A stretch of 64,000 bases of DNA, taken from Massilia timonae CCUG 45783 (lineage in GTDB: Bacteria; Pseudomonadota; Gammaproteobacteria; Burkholderiales; Burkholderiaceae_D). Location of the stretch: NCBI RefSeq assembly GCF_000315425.1, contig NZ_JH992923.1, positions 1,011,613-1,075,612 on the forward strand. Reading direction: 5' to 3'. Below, in pieces: positions 9,601 through 23,216 of this stretch; positions within the stretch are counted from its first letter, which is position 1, and each line of letters begins with the position of its first letter. The position numbers were made by a program, and so were the translations under genes. The notes under the pieces are model-generated. The model did not search any database. It had not been told where the DNA came from and saw nothing but the letters and a program-made list of their open reading frames with translations.

Positions 9601-10205
9601 TCAACCTCGCGGCGGTCGACGAGCTGGCCCAGGCCACCGAGCGCAAGCGCTTCCTGGATTCGCAGAACGCCGACCTGAACGAGGCCATCACCACGCTCGA
9701 AGACGCGATCGGCCGCATCGACCGCGAGACGCGCGACCTGCTGCAGGACACCTTCGACCGCGTCAACGGCCACTTCTCCGAACTGTTCCCGATCCTGTTC
9801 GGCGGCGGCAACGCCAGGCTGGTCATGACCGGCGACGAGATCCTGGACGCCGGCGTGCAGGTCATGGCCCAGCCGCCGGGCAAGAAGAACGCCACCATCC
9901 ACCTGCTGTCGGGCGGCGAGAAGGCGCTGACCGCGACCGCGCTGGTGTTCTCGATGTTTCGCCTGAACCCGGCGCCATTCTGCCTGCTGGACGAGGTCGA
10001 CGCGCCGCTGGACGACGCCAACACCGAGCGCTTCTGCCGCATGGTCAAGCGCATGTCGGACCACACCCAGTTCCTGTTCATCTCGCACAACAAGATCGCG
10101 ATGGAGATGGCCAGTCAGCTGATCGGGGTGACGATGCAGGAGCAGGGCGTCTCGCGCATCGTGGCGGTGGACATGGAGTCGGCCACCGACCTGGCCGCCG
10201 CCTGA
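6696..10205 (+). CDS. smc: Chromosome segregation ATPase Smc
   Basis: The 1169-residue product has full SMC architecture. The N-terminal ATPase head has Walker A GPNGCGKS (31-38), followed by long coiled coils, a central hinge (about residues 500-640) and more coiled coil. The C-terminal head has the signature LSGGEKALTATAL (from about 1070) and Walker B FCLLDEVDAPLDDAN. Smc dimers with ScpA/ScpB compact and segregate the chromosome. The start is GTG at 6696, where the invariant N-terminus MRLSSIKLSGFKSFVDPT begins. In relatives smc is followed by zipA and ligA; here a histidine kinase gene intervenes. Confidence 0.97.
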   Translation: MRLSSIKLSGFKSFVDPTNFQVPGQLVGVVGPNGCGKSNIIDAVRWVLGESKASELRGESMQDVIFNGSTHRKSAGRASVELVFDNSAGKAAGQWGQYAEIAVKRTLTRDGTSTYYINGQPVRRRDIQDIFLGTGLGPRAYAIIGQGMIARIIESRPEELRVFLEEAAGVSKYKERRRETENRLSDTRENLLRVEDILRELNANLEKLEAQAAVANRFRQLQADQEEKQKLLWLMRKNEAKAEQVKFFREMEEAQTSLEAQTARLRNVEVDLEHLRQAHFAAGDRLHTAQGALYQINSEIGSLEAQIKFVVESRTRLQNQIVTLTAQRDQWLAQEQEHREGQEEAEMQLEELAARAEGAQIAVEVHHERLPELEAAWRAGQERQAGSRARTMQVQQRIELASAHGRNAAGILGNLAARRERLQQERNGLNLPDSATLDNLRLQLEEQQQSLEEQTMLLEEATGRQEAVELERKEAHAQVQVESAANAQLEARLNALRQMQERVQTQGKVQPWLEKHELAGLPRLWQKLEVEAGWEAALEAVLRERSGALEVSNIDWAKAFVLDAPPARLALYAPQAGGHAAPPDGLKPFSSLLRVNDAGVRGVLEDWLHGVYVAGDAAQAFAERARLPQGAAFVTREGHMVTRSSVRFHAPDAEQDGMLARQHEIENIGKQLKAQALLADEARARAVRADAAVTDLARRLQDARGRVATLQREVHALQIEVLKQSEIEARFNQRSSQIAADLSEIAAQEAEQRQAQAESEQEFEQLDLELAELQEAHENGQTAFLEQEQALGRAREHLRELERSAQEAQFAERAQRSRIDELRRTMATAATQAEQVGASLAQARLELEALESGTAHEGLQELLDRRTKQEVALSDARHELDQVAQQLRAAEESRMQSERSLQPQRDRITEMQLKEQAARLNQEQFAEALAATGADEAALSEKLDPDLKPQYLQGEVTRLTNAINGLGAVNLAAVDELAQATERKRFLDSQNADLNEAITTLEDAIGRIDRETRDLLQDTFDRVNGHFSELFPILFGGGNARLVMTGDEILDAGVQVMAQPPGKKNATIHLLSGGEKALTATALVFSMFRLNPAPFCLLDEVDAPLDDANTERFCRMVKRMSDHTQFLFISHNKIAMEMASQLIGVTMQEQGVSRIVAVDMESATDLAAA

Positions 10206-10275
10206 ACGGGCGCGGCCTTCCCGGGCCGCCGTGCTACACTGGCCCGCCTCTGCCGGGGCACATGCCACTGTACGA

Positions 10276-12141
<1,866 letters not shown>

Positions 12142-12331
12142 TGATCGCGGTGGCGCACCGGCTATCCATGGCGTCCGCGCGGGGGAGTTGGTATGATTGC
12201 ACGAATTTCCGTGGGGAGAGCGCCCGCACGGATGCATTTCGATCGAATTAACCATTTCGCAGAACAAAGGACCGCGTGGCCCGCAAGGCAGGCGGATCCG
12301 GCGCGAATTTCGCTATTGAGGCACAAGCAGC

Positions 12332-13591
12332 ATGACTGATTTCCAAATGAGCCTGATCGCAGCCGGCGGCGTCTTCGTCGTCGGCGTCATCACCTACAAC
12401 AAGTGGCAGGAATACAAGGCCAGGAAGAGCGTCGAACGCGCCTTCGCCTCCGACCACGACGACGTCCTGATGCGCGATGGCGAGCAGGTGCCGGCCGTGG
12501 ACCGTCACGAGCCGGTGCTCGAGGCCGGCCTCGACGACAAGGCCCCGGTGCTCGCCAAGGAGCCGGTGCTCGACGCCGACGCCTTCGCGCCGGCCGACGT
12601 CAAGCCCGAGCCGCAGCTGGACACGCCGGCGCCGACGCCGGCCGCCGCGCCAGCCCCGGCCCCAGCCCCTGCAGCGCCGGTCACGCCGCCCGCCACCAGC
12701 TACCGCGCCGCCGGCGCCAGCGCCGCCCAGGATGCGGTGGCCGCCTCGCTGCCCGGCACCCGTCCCGGCATGCCGGCCGCCGAACTGGCCGAATGCCTGG
12801 TCGATCCGCTGATCGACTGCCTGATCCCCCTCTCGCTCGAAACGCCTGTGCGCGGCGACAAGATCTTGCCGGCCCTGCAAACGCTGCGCCGCGTCGGCAA
12901 CAAGCCGATCCACTACATCGGCTTCGCCGTCAGCGGCGAGTGGGAGCCGATCGTGCATGGCGGCGTGTACACCAAGCTGCAGGCGGGCGTGCAGATGGCG
13001 ACCCGCACCACGGCGCTGAACGAACTCGAATACTCCGAGCTGGTCACCCGCCTGCGCGCGGTGGCCGACGAGATCGGGGCCGAGCCGGAAGTGCCGGACA
13101 TGATCGAGGTGATGGCCGAGGCGCGCATCCTGCACCGCTTCGTGGCCGGCCACGACGCCCAGCTGGGCGTCAACCTGGCCGCGAATGGCGCGCCATGGGC
13201 GATGTCGACGCTGATCGGCGCCCTCGAGAACGCCGGCTTCGACGTGCGTCCGGACGGCCGCTTCGCGATGCCGGACAAGGAAAGCGCGGGCGGCGGCGTG
13301 CTGTTTACGCTGTCGACCAACGTCACCCTGGGCGCCGACACCACCTCGCGCCTGACCCTGCTGCTGGACGTGCCGTGCGTCGCCCCCGCGCGCGACGGCT
13401 TCGGCCGCATGGTCGAGACCGCGCGCGGCCTGACCCAGCGCCTGGACGCGACCATCGTCGACGATTTCGACCAGCCGCTGGTGGACGAGGCCCTCGATGA
13501 GATCAAGAGCCAGGTGGGCGAGTTCTACCAGGAGATGGACGCGGCCGACATCCCGGCCGGCTCGACCCGCGCGCTGCGCCTGTTCAGCTGA
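12332..13591 (+). CDS. zipA: Cell division protein ZipA-like
   Basis: The 419-residue protein has ZipA topology: an N-terminal transmembrane helix (about residues 4-22, FQMSLIAAGGVFVVGVITY), a basic patch, and a long Pro/Ala-rich linker (about 90-130). The C-terminal globular domain includes PWAMSTLIGALENAGF and RLTLLLDVPCVAPARDGF. ZipA anchors FtsZ to the inner membrane. The linker is longer than in E. coli ZipA. It sits immediately before ligA (9-bp gap), the usual neighbour in many beta- and gammaproteobacteria, which supports the call despite weak conservation. Confidence 0.88.
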   Translation: MTDFQMSLIAAGGVFVVGVITYNKWQEYKARKSVERAFASDHDDVLMRDGEQVPAVDRHEPVLEAGLDDKAPVLAKEPVLDADAFAPADVKPEPQLDTPAPTPAAAPAPAPAPAAPVTPPATSYRAAGASAAQDAVAASLPGTRPGMPAAELAECLVDPLIDCLIPLSLETPVRGDKILPALQTLRRVGNKPIHYIGFAVSGEWEPIVHGGVYTKLQAGVQMATRTTALNELEYSELVTRLRAVADEIGAEPEVPDMIEVMAEARILHRFVAGHDAQLGVNLAANGAPWAMSTLIGALENAGFDVRPDGRFAMPDKESAGGGVLFTLSTNVTLGADTTSRLTLLLDVPCVAPARDGFGRMVETARGLTQRLDATIVDDFDQPLVDEALDEIKSQVGEFYQEMDAADIPAGSTRALRLFS

Positions 13592-15967
<2,376 letters not shown>

Positions 15968-15999
15968 CAATGCAATAACAACCCTCCATACTGGAACAC

Positions 16000-16893
16000 A
16001 TGAACCTGATCCGCAAAGCCGTATTCCCCGTCGCCGGCCTGGGCAGCCGCTTCCTGCCGGCGACCAAGGCGCAGCCGAAAGAGATGCTGCCGATCGTCGA
16101 CAAGCCGCTGATCCAGTACGCGGTCGAAGAGGCGGTGGCCGCCGGCGTCACCGAACTGATCTTCATCACGGGCCGCAACAAGCGCGCCATCGAAGACCAT
16201 TTCGACAAGGCCTACGAACTCGAATCCGAGCTCGAGGCGGCCGGCAAGCAGGCCCTGCTCGAGACCGTGCGCGGGGTGATCCCGAAGAACGTCAACTGCA
16301 TCTACATCCGCCAGTCGTCGCCCCTGGGCCTGGGCCATGCGGTGCTGTGCGCGCGGCCGGTGGTGGGTATTGAACCCTTCGCCGTGCTGCTGGCGGACGA
16401 CTTCATGGACACCGCCGACGGCCAGAAACCGGTGCTGGCCCAGATGGCCGACGTCTACGCCTATGAGCGCAGCAGCATCCTGGCGGTGCAGGACGTGCCG
16501 CGCGAGCACACCCGCCAGTACGGCATCGTCAGCGCCTCGGCCTACCGCCAGGACCTCGAACTGGTGTCCGGCATCGTCGAGAAGCCGCAGCCCGCGGACG
16601 CGCCGTCGACCCTGGCCGTGGTCGGCCGCTACGTGCTGTCGCCGTCGATCTTCGACTACCTGGAAAACATCGGCAAGGGCGCCGGCGGCGAGATCCAGCT
16701 CACCGACGGCATCGCGGCCCTGATGCGCGACGAGCGCGTGCTGGCCTACCGCTACGCCGGCCAGCGCTACGATTGCGGCTCCAAGCTGGGGTATCTGCAG
16801 GCCACCGCCGCGATCGGCCTGAAGCACCCGGAAACGGCCGAGGGCTTCCGTGCCTCGCTGGCCGGTTTGCTGGAAGGAAGAGGCCCGGCATGA
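16000..16893 (+). CDS. galU: UTP-glucose-1-phosphate uridylyltransferase
   Basis: The 297-residue product makes UDP-glucose for envelope polysaccharides. The nucleotidyltransferase signature [20 protein letters not shown] is at the N-terminus. Further blocks are [43 protein letters not shown] and [10 protein letters not shown], all in the usual order. The length is standard for GalU. Its stop overlaps the ATG of def (ATGA, 16890-16893), so the two are translationally coupled. Confidence 0.97.
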   Translation: MNLIRKAVFPVAGLGSRFLPATKAQPKEMLPIVDKPLIQYAVEEAVAAGVTELIFITGRNKRAIEDHFDKAYELESELEAAGKQALLETVRGVIPKNVNCIYIRQSSPLGLGHAVLCARPVVGIEPFAVLLADDFMDTADGQKPVLAQMADVYAYERSSILAVQDVPREHTRQYGIVSASAYRQDLELVSGIVEKPQPADAPSTLAVVGRYVLSPSIFDYLENIGKGAGGEIQLTDGIAALMRDERVLAYRYAGQRYDCGSKLGYLQATAAIGLKHPETAEGFRASLAGLLEGRGPA

Positions 16894-17426
16894 CGGTGCG
16901 CGAGATCCTCAGGATGGGCGACCCGCGCCTGCTGCGGGTCGCGCAGCCGGTCACCGAATTCGATACGCCCGGGCTGCACGCCCTGATCGCCGACATGTTC
17001 GAGACCATGCATGCCGCCAACGGCGCCGGCCTGGCCGCGCCGCAGATCGGCGTCGACCTGCAGCTGGTGATCTTCGGCTTTGGCAGCAACCAGCGCTATC
17101 CCGACGCGCCGCCGGTGCCCGAGACGGTCCTGATCAATCCCGTGCTCACGCCCTTGTCCGACGAGATGGAAGAGGGCGTCGAGGGCTGCCTGTCGGTGCC
17201 CGGCCTGCGCGGCAGCGTGCCGCGCTACACGCGCCTGCGCTACGAGGGCTTCGACCAGTTCGGCAAGCGCATCGTGCGTGACGCGGAAGGTTTCCACGCG
17301 CGCGTGGTGCAGCACGAAGTGGATCACCTGCTGGGCATCCTGTATCCGATGCGGATCCGCGACTTTTCCCGCTTCGGCTTCACCGAAGTCATGTTCCCCC
17401 ACCTTGATCCCGGAGCCGACGATTGA
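16890..17426 (+). CDS. def: Peptide deformylase
   Basis: The 178-residue enzyme removes the formyl group from nascent N-terminal methionine. All three family motifs are present: [10 protein letters not shown] (motif 1), EGCLSVP (motif 2, metal-ligand Cys) and QHEVDHLLG (motif 3, HExxH-type metal site). It overlaps galU by 4 bp upstream, and its TGA overlaps the TTG start of the next gene. No fmt lies beside it, so this may be one of two or more def copies (inferred). Confidence 0.96.
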   Translation: MTVREILRMGDPRLLRVAQPVTEFDTPGLHALIADMFETMHAANGAGLAAPQIGVDLQLVIFGFGSNQRYPDAPPVPETVLINPVLTPLSDEMEEGVEGCLSVPGLRGSVPRYTRLRYEGFDQFGKRIVRDAEGFHARVVQHEVDHLLGILYPMRIRDFSRFGFTEVMFPHLDPGADD

Positions 17427-17923
17427 GCCGCGCCGTATATTTCCTGGCGCTGCTGGGCGCCGCCTGTCTTGCCGCTCCGGCGGCACTCGCCGCCGACTTC
17501 TTCACGAAGATCGACCCGTCGCCGACCAGCGAACTGTGGATCGACACCGGCTTCTATACCGCGCACTTTGACGGCGACAAGGACCTGAACGACAACAACA
17601 AGGGCCTGGCGCTTGAGTACCGCTTCAAGGGCACGATGACGGCCACCGCCGGGCGCTTCTACAACAGCGACCGCGCCTGGTCGAACTACGCGGGCGTGAT
17701 CTGGCAGCCGTATGCGGTCGGCCCGGTGCGCGTGGGCCTGGCGCTGGCCGCCTTCGACGGCTATCCGAAGACGCGCGACGGCGGCTGGTTCCCGGGCGCG
17801 ATCCCGACCCTGACCTATGAATACAAGCGGGTCGGCGTGAATGTCGGGATCATCCCGAACTACAAGGACCGGCTGTATGGCGGCATCTCGTTCCAGCTGA
17901 AGTTCAAGCTGTTCGACCGATGA
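17423..17923 (+). CDS. Small secreted, probably outer-membrane beta-barrel protein
   Basis: The 166-residue protein has a clear signal peptide ([24 protein letters not shown], cleavage near residue 24). The mature part is rich in alternating aromatic/polar strands ([64 protein letters not shown]) and ends on an aromatic-rich strand, as small 8-strand barrels do. I do not recognise a named family with certainty; a distant PagP-like fold is possible. The start is a TTG at 17423 overlapping the def stop. The next in-frame alternatives would cut into the signal peptide. A bidirectional terminator follows at once. Confidence 0.65.
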   Translation: MSRAVYFLALLGAACLAAPAALAADFFTKIDPSPTSELWIDTGFYTAHFDGDKDLNDNNKGLALEYRFKGTMTATAGRFYNSDRAWSNYAGVIWQPYAVGPVRVGLALAAFDGYPKTRDGGWFPGAIPTLTYEYKRVGVNVGIIPNYKDRLYGGISFQLKFKLFDR

Positions 17924-17953
17924 AAAAAGGGCCGCGCGATGCGGCCCTTTTTT
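17923..17953. terminator. Bidirectional Rho-independent terminator
   Basis: AAAAAAGGGCCGC, a GCGAT loop, then GCGGCCCTTTTTT form a strong GC stem with an A-tract on one side and a T-tract on the other. It serves the plus-strand operon ending at 17923 and the minus-strand DUF885 gene ending at 17964. Confidence 0.9.
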
Positions 17954-17963
17954 CATGAAACGA

Positions 17964-19757
17964 TCAGCTTTCTTTCGGATACGGACTCGGTCCGCCATCC
18001 GCGATGAACTGGTCGATGCGCTGCTGCAGCACCGGCAGCGGCACCGAACCGACCTGCAGCACGGTGTCGTGGAAGTGGCGGATGTCGAACTTCGACCCGA
18101 GCGCCTTCTCGGCGCGCGCGCGCGCTTCCTGGATCGCCATCTGGCCCAGGTAGTACGACAGCGCCTGGCCCGGCCACGAGATGTAGCGGTCCACCTCGGT
18201 CTCGACCTCGTGCTTCGACAGCGCGGTGTTCTGCAGCAGGTAGTTCTGGGCCTGCTCGCGGGTCCAGCCCTTGGCGTGGATGCCGGTGTCGACCACCAGG
18301 CGCGAGGCGCGCCAGGCCTGGTAGCTCAGCATGCCGAACACCTCGTACGGGGTCTCGTAGATGTCCATCTCGGTGCCCAGGCGCTCGGTGTACAGCGCCC
18401 AGCCCTCGCCATAGGCCGAGATGTAGGCGCGGCGGAACGGCGGCACGCCTTGCTGTTCCTGCGCCAGCGGGATCTGGAAGGCATGTCCCGGCGCCGACTC
18501 GTGCAGGGTCAGGGCCGGCAGGCTGTAGAGCGGACGGGCCGGCAGGTTATAGGTATTGACCCAGTAGGTGCCGGGGCCGCCGCGGCCCGCGGTCCAGAAC
18601 GGCGCCTGGTCGTCCGGCACCGGCACGATCGCGAAGCGGCGGCGCGGCAGGTGGCCGAAGAACTGGTCGGCCTTGGCGTCGAACTTCTTGGACGTCCAGG
18701 CCGCGCTCTTGAGCAGCTCTTGCGGCGTCTTGGCATAGAACTGCGGATCGGTGCGCAGGAAGTGCAGGAAGGCCTGCAAGTCGCCCTTGAACCCGACTTG
18801 CTTCATGATGTCGTGCATCTCGGCGCGGATCTTGGCCATCTCGGCCAGGCCGATCGCGTGGATCTGGTCGGCCGTCATGTCGGTCGTGGTGAATTCCACG
18901 ATCTTCGACTGGTAGTATTCCTTCCCGCCCGGCATGTCCTGGGCCGCCAGCGTGGTGCGCGCCTTCGGCACGTACTCGTCGCGGAAATAGGCCAGGGCCT
19001 TGGCGTAGGCGGGTTGTATCTTGCCCTGGATGAGGGCCACCGCCTGCGCGCGCAGCGCCTCCTGCTCGGCGGCCGGCATCGCGGCCGGCATCTGTTTGAA
19101 CGGGTTGTAGAACACCACGTCCTGCGGCGTCTTCGCATCGAGCACCGAGCTCAAGGTGGCTTCGCGGCCGGCCAGCGTGACCTTCGGCGGGGTGAAGCCG
19201 CGCGCCAGGCCGGCGCGCATATTGTCCAGCTCCTGGTCGAAGTAGGCGGGCAGGCCCTCCAGCAGGCGCAGATAGTTGCGGTATTCGTCGGCGGTCTTGA
19301 GCGGACGGCGCGCGGCATACGCGACGTCGGACCAGAAGGCGGTGTCGGCGTTGACCGGCTGTTCGTATTCGCGGAAGCGCTGGGCGTCGTGCAGGGCGGC
19401 GATCTGGGCGCGGTAGACCGCGAAGTTGATGCGTTCGGCGGGCGAGAGCGCGCCTGGCGGGATCGCGTCGAGTTCCTTCAGGATGGCGGCCCAGTAGACG
19501 CGGCGCGCTTCCTGGGCGGCGGCGTCGACCCGCGCATAAGCCGGGTTCGCGTTGGGCGCGTTCTCGTCGCGCGCCAGGCGCTCGGCGATGCGCCACTTCC
19601 ACTCCTTGGTGTAGATGTCCTTGAACCGCGCGTCGGCGGCGGTCGCAGTCGTATTCACCGCGGCTGCGCTCGTTGCGGCCACGGCCGCCGGTGCGAATGC
19701 CAGACCCATCACGACGGCGGCCGTCGAGACGGCGGCGCCCAGCTTGCTTATTTTCAT
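17964..19757 (-). CDS. Secreted DUF885 family protein (putative zinc metallopeptidase)
   Basis: The 597-residue product has an N-terminal signal peptide ([28 protein letters not shown]). The DUF885 hallmark is the metal-binding-like [10 protein letters not shown] (His419, Glu420, His425), followed about 25 residues on by [10 protein letters not shown]. The family is predicted to be M32/thermolysin-like metallopeptidases of the periplasm or surface; substrates are generally unknown. It is monocistronic, flanked by a bidirectional terminator downstream and a 267-bp intergenic region upstream shared with the divergent KaiC-like operon. Confidence 0.85.
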   Translation of the reverse strand: MKISKLGAAVSTAAVVMGLAFAPAAVAATSAAAVNTTATAADARFKDIYTKEWKWRIAERLARDENAPNANPAYARVDAAAQEARRVYWAAILKELDAIPPGALSPAERINFAVYRAQIAALHDAQRFREYEQPVNADTAFWSDVAYAARRPLKTADEYRNYLRLLEGLPAYFDQELDNMRAGLARGFTPPKVTLAGREATLSSVLDAKTPQDVVFYNPFKQMPAAMPAAEQEALRAQAVALIQGKIQPAYAKALAYFRDEYVPKARTTLAAQDMPGGKEYYQSKIVEFTTTDMTADQIHAIGLAEMAKIRAEMHDIMKQVGFKGDLQAFLHFLRTDPQFYAKTPQELLKSAAWTSKKFDAKADQFFGHLPRRRFAIVPVPDDQAPFWTAGRGGPGTYWVNTYNLPARPLYSLPALTLHESAPGHAFQIPLAQEQQGVPPFRRAYISAYGEGWALYTERLGTEMDIYETPYEVFGMLSYQAWRASRLVVDTGIHAKGWTREQAQNYLLQNTALSKHEVETEVDRYISWPGQALSYYLGQMAIQEARARAEKALGSKFDIRHFHDTVLQVGSVPLPVLQQRIDQFIADGGPSPYPKES

Positions 19758-20024
19758 TGATCCCCTGCTTGATAAAGAGCATTATTGCTCGGCGATACAC
19801 ATCTTAGCGGGGAAACAGGTGGATGCCTACCGCATGTTTGTATCGTCAATACGCGTCGTCCGCATTGTGCGCTGCAACTTTAATCATCGGATCGTCGGGG
19901 AATGGCAGGAAAGCCAAGATATAATGTTCGTCAATCTATCGTCAGACAAGCACGACGATTCCGCGCGAGAGTGTGCATGGACCTTTCATGAAGATAACGG
20001 CAGCAATTGCTATTCAACCTAGAC

Positions 20025-20408
20025 ATGATGACGAGTAAGGGCGGCCCCGGGCGTTCTGAAGAGCATATCCAGCTCATCCAATCCTGGCGGCGCCTGGCCG
20101 ACCAGTTGGGTCCGCTCATCGGTGACAGCGGCTTTTGCGCGCTGTATGGACGGGCATGCCGTCTGGTCGGTCCCGAATTCAAATGGCTGGCCGAGACGCC
20201 GCCATGCAAGACCCGCGACTCCCAAATCACCGCGCTGGACGAGCTGCTCGCCAGCGTGGCACCCGACCACGCAAAAGCCGCGCATGCGGCGCTGCTCCAG
20301 ACGTTTACCGAGTTGCTGGCGTCCCTCATCGGCCAGGCGCTCGCACGGCGCCTGCTCGATGCCGCCGCGCGGGACGGGGAAGAGAAGAATGCACAGGAGC
20401 ACAAGTAA
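20025..20408 (+). CDS. Small helical protein of the KaiC-like module, function unknown
   Basis: About 127 residues, predicted almost entirely helical (EEHIQLIQSWRRLADQLGPLI, ITALDELLASVAPDHAKAAH, ALLQTFTELLASLIGQALAR), with no signal peptide or membrane segment. I do not recognise a family; it looks like neither KaiB nor KaiA. Its TAA overlaps the ATG of the KaiC-like gene (TAATG, 20406-20410), so the two are translationally coupled and may interact. ATG 20025 or 20028 is the likely start; a TTG at 20007 is also in frame. A TATAAT at 19920-19925 could be the module's -10 box, though no good -35 is visible. Confidence 0.65.
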   Translation: MMTSKGGPGRSEEHIQLIQSWRRLADQLGPLIGDSGFCALYGRACRLVGPEFKWLAETPPCKTRDSQITALDELLASVAPDHAKAAHAALLQTFTELLASLIGQALARRLLDAAARDGEEKNAQEHK

Positions 20409-21874
20409 TGAGCGATAAAGTATCCCTTGGAAAGCTGAGCACGGGCGTGCAGGGGCTCGATGTTCTCCTGGGGGGAGGGCTGAGCGAATTTTCCTTCAAC
20501 CTGATCGCCGGGCCGCCGGGGTCGGGCAAGACCACGCTCGCCCACCAGATCATGTTTTCGCTGGCCAGCAACGAGCGCCGCGCCCTGTTCTTCACGGTGC
20601 TGGGCGAACCGCCCCTCAAGATGCTGCGTTACCAGCAACAGTACAGCTTCTTCGACATGGACATGGTCGGCACCTGCGTGCGCTATGTCAACCTGGCCGA
20701 AGACCTGCGCGCGGGCGATTTCAGCGGCGTGCTGGCGCGCCTGATGAAGGAGGTCGAGGATTTCTCGCCGAGCCTGGTGTTCGTCGACTCCTTCCGCTCG
20801 GTGGCGCAGACGGCGCGCGCCGGCAACGAGGGCGTGGCCGACCTGCAGCACTTCATCCAGGATCTCGGCACCCGCATGACGAGCTGGCAGGCCACCACCT
20901 TCCTGATCGGCGAATACCTGCACGGCGACGCCGAGGCGAGCCCGATCATGACGGTCGCCGACGGCATGATTTCGCTGACCCCGGTGCACGAGGATAACTC
21001 GGTGGTGCGCAAGATGCGGGTGGTCAAGATGCGCGGCCAGGCCCACCTGGGCGGCTCGCACACCTTCCGCATCACCGACGATGGCATCCGTGTGTATCCG
21101 CGCATCCTGCCGCCGCTGGCGGCCGACCATCACCAGGGGGCGCGGGTCGACCGCGATGCGGCGCGCATTCCCACCGGCACGCCCGATCTCGACGGGCTGC
21201 TCCACGGCGGCCTGCCGCAAGGCCACTCGCTGCTGGTATCGGGCCCGAGCGGCTGCGGCAAGACCATCCTCGGCACCCGCTTCCTGCAAGCGGGCGCCCG
21301 GCTGGGCGAGAAGGGCGTGGCGGTCTCGTTCGAGAAGGGCGCCTCGCGCCTGCGTAACGCCGAGCTGGCGGCGCTGGTCGCGAACGGCGACGTGCAGATG
21401 GTCGAAAGCCGCAAGATCGACCTCACGGTCGACGAGCTGCTCGACGAGATGAACGATGCGATCGACCGCACCGGCGCGCGCCGCGTGGTGGTCGATTCGC
21501 TGTCCGAGCTGGCGCTGTACCTGGCGCCGGAAGGCCGCAACCAGCTGCGCTCGACCGTGTTCCAGATGCTGTCCTCGCTGGCCAAGCGCGGCGTGAGCGT
21601 GCTGGTCACGATGGGCGTGGACGACGACTTCACGCAGCTCAAGCTCAGCCAGGCCGACATCGCCTACCTGACCGATGCGATCGTGATCATGCGCTTCGGC
21701 GAGAATGGCGGCCGGCTCCGCCGCTTCATCTCGGTGGTCAAGGTGCGCGGCAGCGCCCACAGCACCGACCTGCGCGAATTCCACGTCGGCGACGACGGGA
21801 TCAATATCGAGCCGGTGGCGACCGAATACGAGGGCGTGCTGCACGGCTTGCCCATCGCGCGCGGGACACCCTGA
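20408..21874 (+). CDS. Double-domain KaiC-like RecA-fold ATPase
   Basis: The 488-residue protein has two KaiC/RadA-type ATPase domains. CI-like has Walker A GPPGSGKT (35-42) and Walker B LVFVDSF. CII-like has Walker A GPSGCGKT (279-286) and Walker B RVVVDSL. The family phrases FSFNLIAGPPGSGKT and VKVRGSAHSTDLREFHV are conserved. In CII, aligning ADIAYLTDAI with the cyanobacterial SHISTITDTI puts Ala419-Tyr420 at the autophosphorylated Ser-Thr pair. The catalytic Glu pair appears as a single Glu in each domain (LGEPP; SFEKG). Clock-type autophosphorylation is therefore doubtful, but ATPase activity is likely. It is coupled to the upstream small gene and directly abuts a histidine kinase gene. 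Confidence 0.88.
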   Translation: MSDKVSLGKLSTGVQGLDVLLGGGLSEFSFNLIAGPPGSGKTTLAHQIMFSLASNERRALFFTVLGEPPLKMLRYQQQYSFFDMDMVGTCVRYVNLAEDLRAGDFSGVLARLMKEVEDFSPSLVFVDSFRSVAQTARAGNEGVADLQHFIQDLGTRMTSWQATTFLIGEYLHGDAEASPIMTVADGMISLTPVHEDNSVVRKMRVVKMRGQAHLGGSHTFRITDDGIRVYPRILPPLAADHHQGARVDRDAARIPTGTPDLDGLLHGGLPQGHSLLVSGPSGCGKTILGTRFLQAGARLGEKGVAVSFEKGASRLRNAELAALVANGDVQMVESRKIDLTVDELLDEMNDAIDRTGARRVVVDSLSELALYLAPEGRNQLRSTVFQMLSSLAKRGVSVLVTMGVDDDFTQLKLSQADIAYLTDAIVIMRFGENGGRLRRFISVVKVRGSAHSTDLREFHVGDDGINIEPVATEYEGVLHGLPIARGTP

Positions 21875-23194
21875 ATGAATCTCATGGCGGCGACACCAGG
21901 CAACGACGACGGCACCCTGGCGCTCCGCCTGGCGGCGCTCGAACTCGAGGCAGAGCAGCTGCGCGGCGATCTCGCGGCCAGCCTCGCGCTGGCCGCAAGC
22001 CTGCGCGAAGCGAACGAGCACCTGGTGCTGGCCGCGGTCGACGCCCAGACCTCGCGCGATGACGCCGAGGAAACCAACCGCCGCCAGAACGAATTCCTCG
22101 CCATGCTGGCGCACGAGCTGCGCAACCCCCTGGTGCCGATCAGCGTGTCGGCCAGCCTGCTCGAGCGCTCGCCGGTGAATACCGCCGCATTGGCCCGCCT
22201 GACCGGCGTGATCCAGCGCCAGGTGGGCCATATGGCGCACCTGCTGGACGACCTGCTCGACGCCGCCCGCCTGAGCAGCGGCAAGATCACGCTGGCGGTC
22301 GAGCCGCTGCGGCTGGCCGAATTGATCGAGCACGCGGCGGAAACCGTGATGCCGCGCGTGCGCGAGCGTGGCCAGGAGCTGGCGATCGCGCAGGCGGCGG
22401 ATACCCTGGTGGTCGAAGGTGACCGGGTGCGCCTGACCCAGGTGTTCACCAACCTGCTCAACAATGCCTCGAAATACACCCAGGACGGCGGCCGCATCGC
22501 GGTCGCGGCCCGGGTCGGCGCCGCCGGCCTTGTTACGGTCACCATCGACGACAACGGTTCCGGCATGTCCAGCGAGACCATCGGCCGCGCCTTCGACCTG
22601 TTCACGCAGGGACCGCGCACGCTGGCGCGCTCGGAGGGCGGGCTCGGGGTTGGCCTGAACGTGGTGCGCAATCTGGTCACCATGCACGGCGGCAGCGTCG
22701 GCGCCGCCAGCCCGGGGCTGGGGCGGGGCAGCACCTTCACGGTCTCGCTGCCGCTGTCGAGCGCCGCGGCGCCCAGCGGGGTCGCCGATGGCGCCGCGCC
22801 GGTTGGCGGCGGCATCAGGCGCCGGATCCTGATCGTGGAAGACAATGCCGACGCCTCGGACGTGCTGCGCATGCTGCTCGAAGTCGAAGGGCACCAGGTG
22901 GAAATCGCCGGCGACGGCCATGCCGGCCTGGCGCTGGCGCTGGAAGGCCGCTTCGACGCGATCGTGTGCGACATCGGACTGCCGGGCCTGGACGGCCTGG
23001 AACTGATGGTGCGCCTGCGCGCCGCTGGCTCGGATGCGGGCACGGACAGCAACCGGCCGCTGACGATCGCCCTGTCGGGCTATGGCCAGCCGCAAGACCG
23101 CGAACGCGCGCTGGCGGCCGGCTTCGACCGCTACCTGGTCAAGCCGGTGGCGCCCGGCGTGCTGATCGAGGCGCTGGCGGGCGTGGCGCCTTAA
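21875..23194 (+). CDS. Hybrid histidine kinase with C-terminal receiver, partner of the KaiC-like protein
   Basis: The 439-residue cytosolic protein starts with an N-terminal coiled coil (about residues 14-72, ALRLAALELEAEQLRGDL...) and no recognisable sensor domain. HisKA follows with His80 in HELRNPLVP. The HATPase has NLLNNASKY, DNGSGM and GGLGVGLNV. The receiver has acidic residues EDNAD, phospho-acceptor Asp366 in VCDIGLPGLDG, and KP near the end. The ATG directly follows the KaiC-like TGA (TGAATG). Lacking its own sensor, it may take its input from the KaiC-like ATPase through the coiled coil (inference). Confidence 0.88.
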   Translation: MNLMAATPGNDDGTLALRLAALELEAEQLRGDLAASLALAASLREANEHLVLAAVDAQTSRDDAEETNRRQNEFLAMLAHELRNPLVPISVSASLLERSPVNTAALARLTGVIQRQVGHMAHLLDDLLDAARLSSGKITLAVEPLRLAELIEHAAETVMPRVRERGQELAIAQAADTLVVEGDRVRLTQVFTNLLNNASKYTQDGGRIAVAARVGAAGLVTVTIDDNGSGMSSETIGRAFDLFTQGPRTLARSEGGLGVGLNVVRNLVTMHGGSVGAASPGLGRGSTFTVSLPLSSAAAPSGVADGAAPVGGGIRRRILIVEDNADASDVLRMLLEVEGHQVEIAGDGHAGLALALEGRFDAIVCDIGLPGLDGLELMVRLRAAGSDAGTDSNRPLTIALSGYGQPQDRERALAAGFDRYLVKPVAPGVLIEALAGVAP

Positions 23195-23216
23195 GGTCGG
23201 CGGCTACGCACCGACC

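Noticed and set aside
20025..23194. A full cyanobacterial-type KaiABC clock
   Set aside because: No KaiA- or KaiB-like protein is encoded nearby, and the CII phosphorylation pair is replaced by Ala-Tyr.
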